10,647 nucleotides of DNA. It comes from JABMMZ01 sp044373665 (GTDB lineage: Bacteria; Bacteroidota; Bacteroidia; NS11-12g; UBA955). A program made the translations under genes and the position numbers. This document shows, piece after piece, positions 6,036 through 10,647 of the stretch (positions are counted from its first letter, which is position 1; each line of letters opens with the position of its first letter). Location of the stretch: positions 1-10,647 of the forward strand of contig JBIPNH010000077.1 in the NCBI GenBank assembly GCA_044373665.1. Direction: 5' to 3'. The notes below the pieces were generated by a model. That model did not search any database, was not told the DNA's origin, and was given only the letters and a program-made list of their open reading frames with translations.

Positions 6036-8312
6036 TTATGGCTTTATGTCAAGCAAACGCGTTTTGTAAGAATAATTCTTCCCGTTTTTTAACTGAATAG
6101 TGATGTTAAAAATGGTGTCATCATTCCACTGTATTTCGTTCAATTTAGGTTCCCACACCAAGGTGTTTAGTCCATAACCATTTTCGATTTTTTCTTGAAC
6201 GACAGGGATGGTTTCTCCTGTATTGGTTTTCATCGTAACGGTTGCATCTTTCAAGTTTTGTTGAATAGAGAAACTCCATTTTTTGAAAGCTAACATTTTA
6301 GGCGCAATAGTCTCGGGAGGCCATACAATGTATTGGTTTTTGTATTTCAGTGAATCTAATTCTCTTGCTTGGTCTATCGCTTTAATAACAGTGTATGACT
6401 TAGAACTGCCAAGTCCCATGTACATCGACTTAGGATACAATAACCAACGTCTGTTGCCTATGCTAGGGTGGTTGTGCCCCATGGCTGCTGTAATTGCAAT
6501 AGCTGGATTGCCTTCCTTAATCAGTAAAGCATCTTTTAACACTTGAGCCCCTGCAGGAATATAACAACGCCATCCATCGTTTGGCTCGTGACTCATTGTT
6601 TTGTTCGCTTCGCACATCATTGCGGCTATTTCGCAAAATAAATTGTCTTGTAGGGTTAATCTTACTTCCTCGGACAAGCCTGCATTTCTTCTGAAATAAT
6701 TAATTCTTCGCTCCAATAAATTAACCAAGCTATTGCTCATTATTCCTGCCCTGCAAGAATCTACTGAACCGTTCCAATTAAACTCTTCCACATTGTTTTC
6801 TTTTTTGCCTTTGTTGTTGATTCGCGTTCCAAAGTAGTTGAATTTAAAATCATTGATAACGATTTTTTCCCAGTTTTTTTCAAGTGTAATTTTCGTTTCC
6901 GGATGAAATTTCAAGGTTTCTTGCCACACTCTTCGCGCTAATCTAAAGTCACCTGAATCGGAAGCTTCGTCAATCAATCTCAAGCGGTATTCTTTCAGTT
7001 TGCTTTTATAAGTTAGGTCTTTGGCATTCTCTTTGGCACAATCCAAATTGAGCTTAATCATTGGGTCTAAGTCATAATAGCTGAGTGTTTTTGAATTGTA
7101 TAATTGAGTGTATTTTATTTTCCCTGACTTCGCCAATGTGTTTTTAGGGTCAAGTTCCAATTGCCTTCTGAAAATCATTTCAGCAAAGATTGGATTTTGA
7201 GGGTTTAGGAGCAATGGATGTGAAACGTTGTCGCTTGTTTTATCAAATAAAACACTGTTAAATGTCGCATAACAAGCCTCATACAAATAAATTTCTCCAA
7301 AATACTGAAACAATTGAGACACGATGCTTTTTCTGTCTTTACCTGCAAAAATGTCAAACTTACGAATAAGGGCAATTTTGGAATTGTTTTTTTTGCTTTC
7401 TTTCGATTTGCAAAAATGGCTTAGTAAGGAATCAAATTGGTTCTGTTCATTTGCTTTTGCCATTCCATTTAACAGGTAAATGTATATTGCATTTTCTTTG
7501 TGGTTCAAAAAAGAATCGGTAGGAAAGTCTCTTAATCCATCTTGAACGGCATACAAATAATCTACACTAGGTAAAATTTTATCTAGTCTGTATTTGGTCA
7601 ACAAGTAGGTCATTTCCGTTAAAACCGCATCATTTGGGTTTAGGTCACGACCTTTTTTAACATATATGTAAGCCGTATCAAAGTGTTTGCGTTGAATGTA
7701 GTAGTCGCCTAATCTTCGGAATGGTTCCTTAGAATAACCCAAGTATTTACTCGTGCTATCCATTACACTGTTGTAGATGTATTCGGCAGAGGTTTTAAAA
7801 TATTGAATACTTTCAGTTTTTTGGCCAATTTCCCACAAACAAATACCGGTGTAAACCAATGATTGTGTGTCTAAAACTAAATTTAAATTACTTTTAAATA
7901 AAGGCAATGCTTTGCCGTATCGTTTGGTATGATAGGCTTCAAGGGCATCTTTGTTATTTTCGGCAGTTAGTCGCTTAAAGTAAGAGTAATTGGACTTTTT
8001 AAAATCTAATTGATTGTTTGCGGGAGCGGCGTCGTAAGCTTTTTCGGCATATTTAATAGCTTCTTTTATCGCTTTTGGGAATTTTTCTGTCAATTTTTTA
8101 TCAAAACTAATTTCATACAAAACTTTTGATTTCAACAGAAGTACATCCATGTTGTTTTTCGTTTCAGGATGAACAATACATTTGTCGAGTAATTTATTGC
8201 TTGCGGCCCATTTTTTACTATCATAAAGTTGGGTTGCTTTTTGGTAGTTTTTCCACTGACCGAAACTATTGGTGCTTAAAAATAAAAAAACGATAATTGA
8301 AAGGCGATTCAT
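6036..8312 (-). CDS. Exported TPR-repeat protein with C-terminal CAP (SCP/PR-1-like) domain
   Basis: The protein has 758 residues. An N-terminal signal peptide (MNRLSIIVFLFLSTNSFG, cleavage before Gln19) sends it out of the cytoplasm. Residues about 25-230 contain helical repeats of TPR type (for example YDSKKWAASNKLLDKCI; LGDYYIQRKHFDTAYIYVKK), and helical repeats continue to about 480. Residues about 527-645 resemble bacterial CAP domains: LVNLLERRINYFRRNAGLS, then MMCEANKTMSHEPN with His575, then IGNRRWLLYP (618-627). In many bacterial relatives the last motif reads GHRRW; here Asn620 replaces that histidine, so the usual CAP histidine pair may be incomplete. A beta-rich tail of about 90 residues follows. 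It starts 12 bases after the ABM gene stop and is probably the last gene of that operon. Role unknown; TPRs suggest protein binding at the envelope. Confidence 0.75.
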   Translation of the reverse strand: MNRLSIIVFLFLSTNSFGQWKNYQKATQLYDSKKWAASNKLLDKCIVHPETKNNMDVLLLKSKVLYEISFDKKLTEKFPKAIKEAIKYAEKAYDAAPANNQLDFKKSNYSYFKRLTAENNKDALEAYHTKRYGKALPLFKSNLNLVLDTQSLVYTGICLWEIGQKTESIQYFKTSAEYIYNSVMDSTSKYLGYSKEPFRRLGDYYIQRKHFDTAYIYVKKGRDLNPNDAVLTEMTYLLTKYRLDKILPSVDYLYAVQDGLRDFPTDSFLNHKENAIYIYLLNGMAKANEQNQFDSLLSHFCKSKESKKNNSKIALIRKFDIFAGKDRKSIVSQLFQYFGEIYLYEACYATFNSVLFDKTSDNVSHPLLLNPQNPIFAEMIFRRQLELDPKNTLAKSGKIKYTQLYNSKTLSYYDLDPMIKLNLDCAKENAKDLTYKSKLKEYRLRLIDEASDSGDFRLARRVWQETLKFHPETKITLEKNWEKIVINDFKFNYFGTRINNKGKKENNVEEFNWNGSVDSCRAGIMSNSLVNLLERRINYFRRNAGLSEEVRLTLQDNLFCEIAAMMCEANKTMSHEPNDGWRCYIPAGAQVLKDALLIKEGNPAIAITAAMGHNHPSIGNRRWLLYPKSMYMGLGSSKSYTVIKAIDQARELDSLKYKNQYIVWPPETIAPKMLAFKKWSFSIQQNLKDATVTMKTNTGETIPVVQEKIENGYGLNTLVWEPKLNEIQWNDDTIFNITIQLKNGKNYSYKTRLLDIKP

Positions 8313-8324
8313 TGCTTATTAAAA

Positions 8325-8642
8325 CTACTTGTTAGAAGAAATATTGTGAGAAGATTCGTATAATTTTTCAACAGACCAAGCTTGTGCTTTTTCGCTGAAT
8401 TTTATTTTAGTGTTTTTCCAAGTTTTGATAAACAGTTCTGAGTCTCTGTAATGATTCAAATCTGCTTCAGAATTCCAAATACTGTAAGTGTATAAAACAT
8501 AATCCGAGTTAATGTCTTTCCAAAGTTCCAAATGTTGGCAGCCAGGCATGTTGATGATTTTATGTTTAACGTCTTCAAACAATGCTTTAAAAGCCTCCAC
8601 TTGTTCAGGGATAAAAGTCATTTTAACGATTCTAATAATCAT
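8325..8642 (-). CDS. ABM-domain protein (antibiotic biosynthesis monooxygenase-like, dimeric alpha/beta barrel)
   Basis: This 105-residue cytosolic protein has the length of a single ABM domain. It opens with the beta strand MIIRIVKMTF, followed by a helix (FKALFEDVKHKII), then MPGCQHLELWKD, the strand YVLYTYSIW, NSEADLNHYRDSELF and a helix ending KAQAWSVEK. This order is typical of the ABM/DUF176-type ferredoxin-like fold, members of which act as cofactor-free monooxygenases, heme-degrading enzymes or proteins of unknown activity. No catalytic residue can be assigned, so the monooxygenase name is only a family label. Its ATG overlaps the stop of the upstream DUF62-like gene (ATGA), which indicates translational coupling. 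Its own stop lies 12 bases before the CAP gene start, so all three are likely one operon. Confidence 0.82.
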   Translation of the reverse strand: MIIRIVKMTFIPEQVEAFKALFEDVKHKIINMPGCQHLELWKDINSDYVLYTYSIWNSEADLNHYRDSELFIKTWKNTKIKFSEKAQAWSVEKLYESSHNISSNK

Positions 8643-9370
8643 ATTTTTTCAATAATAAGTTGCGTGTTTTCTTTGATTCTAAATAGTTTTTGAGCACTTC
8701 CCATATTAACAAGCAGTTTGATATAGCCCGATTCAATAAAGCAAATGCCGGCATTACCTTGGGGAATGTCATTGATGCTTTTTGAAATAGTTTGGGTAAT
8801 AATGCTCGAGTAATGTTGCACTTTCACTATGAATTGATGTTGATCAATAAAACGGTCAAAAGTAGCCTTATCTAAATTGTAATAACAATTGCCATGTAAG
8901 TCAATATGAATACATTCTGTTATTAAATAATTGCCACGTTCGAAAGACTGTTTGGGTAAGTATTGAACAAAATCCGAGGCTTGTGAAAGTTCATTCACTT
9001 TGTTGTCTAGGATGGCTTGATAGGCTAGTGCTATGGATTCTGAGTTTACCTTCCATAGCTTTTCCTTGTTGATTGTAGGAAAGAGTAAAGAAAGCATTCC
9101 ATTATTGGGAACAATGAAATAGTTTAATAAATGTTGATAAACTATATAGTCTTGCGTGACGCCAACCTTTGCAATGACTATAAAGGGTTGATTGTCATTG
9201 TATTTTAATTGTTTTAAAATAAATGCAGCTTCATTTATGTTGTTTAATCGTATATTATGGTAGAAGTCAATAATTTTGGAGTCATTAGATACCGCGTACA
9301 AGTTTTGCTTAAGTAAGCCTAATTGATACGTGTTAGTTTGGTAATCTGATATGATAAAAATTAGACTCAA
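8639..9370 (-). CDS. Divergent DUF62 / S-adenosylmethionine hydrolase-like protein, catalytic triad degenerate
   Basis: With a TTG start at 9370 the protein has 243 residues. Its outline follows the DUF62 (SAM hydroxide adenosyltransferase/halogenase) family: FIISDYQTN at the place of TDFGTxD, IIDFYHNI like IVDITHxI, AAFILKQ, VPNNGMLSLL like PDNGLL, then the C-terminal domain with IHIDLHGNCYYNLDK (Asp157, Asn161 and Asn165 retained) and CFIESGYIKLLVNMGSAQKL. The hydrolase triad described for PH0463 (Asp in DPGVG, Arg in TxRR, His in FHGRD) is not seen: the matching segments read AKVGVTQD and KVNSES. Bacteroidota members may generally deviate here. It is shorter than typical relatives. There is no ATG in the first 90 codons. 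TTG at 9370 gives a canonical N-terminus; TTG at 9391 is an alternative but overlaps a promoter-like box. Function is uncertain. Confidence 0.8.
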   Translation of the reverse strand: MSLIFIISDYQTNTYQLGLLKQNLYAVSNDSKIIDFYHNIRLNNINEAAFILKQLKYNDNQPFIVIAKVGVTQDYIVYQHLLNYFIVPNNGMLSLLFPTINKEKLWKVNSESIALAYQAILDNKVNELSQASDFVQYLPKQSFERGNYLITECIHIDLHGNCYYNLDKATFDRFIDQHQFIVKVQHYSSIITQTISKSINDIPQGNAGICFIESGYIKLLVNMGSAQKLFRIKENTQLIIEKI

Positions 9371-9388
9371 TGTGTTTATATTCGTGTG

Positions 9389-9396
9389 CAAAAATA
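9389..9396 (-). promoter_or_regulatory. Putative -7 promoter box for the DUF62-ABM-CAP operon
   Basis: The minus strand reads TATTTTTG, an exact TAnnTTTG. A start of transcription 5-7 bases further on leaves a short leader before the TTG at 9370 and would exclude the TTG at 9391, whose codon overlaps the box. The nearest TTG upstream is only 13 bases away, so the -33 element is not convincing. Confidence 0.38.
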
Positions 9397-9434
9397 TTCA
9401 GTATTTCATCAAATTAAAAAAAAGTATATAAACA

Positions 9435-10388
9435 TTGGCTGAAAAAATAGTTTTAATCGAAAATTTTGACCCGCAAGAACTCCATGGGGTCAACAACACC
9501 ATCCTCAATAAAATTAAATTAATTTTTCCTAAATTAAAGATTATTGCCCGTGGAAATGAAATAAAAGCCATAGGTGAAGCGCAAGAAGTGGATGATTTTG
9601 TCACAAAAATAGACATATTGATTCAGCATATTGAGCGTGGAAAAGGATTAACAGAATCAGCTTTAAATGACATTTTAGGAAGTCAACAAGGTGGCGATAT
9701 GGCCAATAATACCCACACTTTTGCAACCGATGCGCATACCATATTGCATGGTGTAAATGGCAAGCCCATTAAAGCAAGAACCGCCAATCAAATTAAATTA
9801 GTTCACGAAATTGATAAAAATGACATTGTTTTTGCCCTTGGTCCCGCTGGAACAGGTAAAACTTATACAGCAGTTGCCGTGGCTGTAAAAGCGCTGAAAA
9901 ATAAAGAAATAAAACGCATTATATTAACCCGTCCTGCGGTTGAGGCAGGCGAAAGTTTAGGGTTTTTACCGGGCGATTTGAAAGAGAAAATTGACCCATA
10001 CTTAAGGCCTTTGTACGATGCTTTGGATGACATGATTCCTGCTGAAAAACTAAAGCAATATCTTGAGAACAGAACCATTGAAGTGGCTCCCTTGGCATTT
10101 ATGAGAGGGCGAACCTTAGACAACTGTTTTGTTATATTAGACGAGGCGCAAAACACCACAGACTCGCAAATAAAGATGTTTTTAACCAGAATGGGCCCCT
10201 CTGCCAAAGTAATTATTACAGGCGATATGAGTCAGGTCGATTTGCCAGCCAAACAAACTTCAGGTTTACTAAAGGCAACTAAAATACTTGCCAAAATTAA
10301 AGGGATTAGTATGGTTTTGTTAACCGTAGAAGATGTTGTAAGGCATCGCTTGGTTAAAGAAATTATTAAGGCCTACGAACAAAACTAA
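9435..10388 (+). CDS. PhoH family protein (YbeZ-like P-loop ATPase)
   Basis: This cytosolic ATPase of the PhoH/YbeZ group is linked in studied bacteria to RNA metabolism and ribosome maturation, often with the endonuclease YbeY (not in this window). The 317-residue product has normal length. The N-terminal part (residues about 1-75, with FPKLKIIARGNEIKAIG) is the usual small RNA-binding-like region. The P-loop domain follows: Walker A GPAGTGKT at 136-143, LTRPAVEAGESLGFLPGD at 164-181, Walker B FVILDEAQN with Asp236-Glu237, TGDMSQVDLP at 262-271 and the terminal DVVRHRLV with Arg303. All motifs are intact. The only start that fits is TTG at 9435, since the frame is closed by TAA six bases upstream and no ATG follows until residue 89. 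The gene is divergent from the DUF62-like gene and co-oriented with purC. Confidence 0.94.
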   Translation: MAEKIVLIENFDPQELHGVNNTILNKIKLIFPKLKIIARGNEIKAIGEAQEVDDFVTKIDILIQHIERGKGLTESALNDILGSQQGGDMANNTHTFATDAHTILHGVNGKPIKARTANQIKLVHEIDKNDIVFALGPAGTGKTYTAVAVAVKALKNKEIKRIILTRPAVEAGESLGFLPGDLKEKIDPYLRPLYDALDDMIPAEKLKQYLENRTIEVAPLAFMRGRTLDNCFVILDEAQNTTDSQIKMFLTRMGPSAKVIITGDMSQVDLPAKQTSGLLKATKILAKIKGISMVLLTVEDVVRHRLVKEIIKAYEQN

Positions 10389-10556
10389 GGCTTCTTTAAA
10401 ATAGGATACTAATAGATTGAAAGTCAATTCACTGCGGGTTTCATTTTTTGTGGAGTGTCTTAAAAATAAAAGGGATGTTTATAAAAAAAAATAAATAATA
10501 ATCTCACTAATATTATTTTTGTCTTTAAATCAATGTTAAATTCAACATCAGCTAAA
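10389..10556. other. phoH-purC spacer
   Basis: This short AT-rich spacer has no gene. It holds a weak dyad (ATTGA-AAG-TCAAT, 10416-10428) not directly followed by a T run, so no terminator is called. The promoter-like box of purC lies near its end. Confidence 0.5.
10514..10521 (+). promoter_or_regulatory. Putative -7 promoter box (TAnnTTTG) of purC
   Basis: TATTTTTG matches TAnnTTTG exactly. No TTG is found 17-23 bases upstream, where an A/T run lies instead. Transcription starting near 10527 would leave almost no leader before the ATG at 10533, which favours the ATG at 10557 or 10572 as the purC start. Confidence 0.42.
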
Positions 10557-10647
10557 ATGGAAAAAGGATTAATGGCAACAAATTTCTTTCTTAAGAACCA
10601 AACGAGTTTTTACAGAGGAAAAGTAAGAGATGTCTATTCAATAGATA
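10557..10647 (+). CDS. purC: Phosphoribosylaminoimidazole-succinocarboxamide synthase (SAICAR synthase), N-terminus only
   Basis: Thirty codons are visible before the right edge. MATNFFLKNQTSFYRGKV followed by RDVYSID matches the N-terminus of PurC, in which the GKVRD(V/I)Y segment forms the first ATP-binding strand and loop. PurC joins aspartate to CAIR, using ATP, in de novo purine synthesis. Three in-frame ATGs are possible (10533, 10557, 10572). The one at 10557 has an A-rich upstream context and fits a leader of about 30 bases from the box at 10514-10521; the one at 10572 matches the shortest family N-termini and is preceded by AAAGGA. The rest of the protein lies outside the window. Confidence 0.85.
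   Translation, partial: MEKGLMATNFFLKNQTSFYRGKVRDVYSID

Noticed and set aside
9863..10207. Minus-strand open frame of 114 codons opposite phoH
   Set aside because: It covers the Walker A to Walker B part of phoH, and its translation has low-complexity serine/phenylalanine content.
10416..10450. ATTGA-AAG-TCAAT dyad with a later T run, considered as the phoH terminator
   Set aside because: The stem is 5 mostly A/T pairs and the T run starts about 15 bases away.

Overview
The window looks like a chromosomal stretch from a member of the Bacteroidota, probably Flavobacteriia-like. The DNA is visibly AT-rich. Starts lack clear Shine-Dalgarno sequences, and exact matches to the Bacteroidota -7 promoter box TAnnTTTG lie upstream of several genes. 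The proteins are also of lineage type: a large M1 peptidase with an outer-membrane tail, a DUF3050 protein, a DUF62/SAM-hydrolase-like protein next to an ABM-domain protein, and PhoH followed by purC. Taxonomy is inferred from these traits and was not tested by any search.

Layout. (1) At the left edge is the N-terminus of a probable ECF sigma factor on the minus strand. (2) An unusually long, repeat-containing AT-rich spacer (102-562) separates it from (3) a plus-strand cluster: a 6-pyruvoyl/6-carboxytetrahydropterin synthase that overlaps folE by 11 bases, then a 1055-residue secreted M1 metallopeptidase ending in an Omp85-like barrel, then a 63-residue single-pass membrane protein. (4) Converging on this cluster, only 2 bases away, is a minus-strand DUF3050 gene with a heme-oxygenase-like diiron-type ligand pattern. 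Its upstream spacer holds a cluster of inverted TTTTTGTYA repeats. (5) Next is a tight minus-strand group, in transcription order: a DUF62-like protein with degenerate catalytic residues, an ABM-domain protein (ATGA overlap), and an exported TPR + CAP-domain protein. (6) A 43-64 base divergent spacer separates this group from phoH on the plus strand; both flanking genes appear to use TTG starts. (7) purC begins at the right edge with its own promoter-like box.

How the genes fit together. GTP cyclohydrolase I makes 7,8-dihydroneopterin triphosphate, which the overlapping upstream enzyme would convert either toward a biopterin-type product or toward preQ0/queuosine. The peptidase-barrel fusion and the small membrane protein look like a cell-envelope unit that follows the pterin genes without an obvious promoter between them. 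The DUF62, ABM and CAP genes are probably one transcript. No tRNA, rRNA, CRISPR array, insertion sequence or phage gene was seen. The points most worth a second look are the peptidase-barrel fusion, the DUF3050 metal-site pattern, the degenerate DUF62 protein and the two repeat-bearing spacers.
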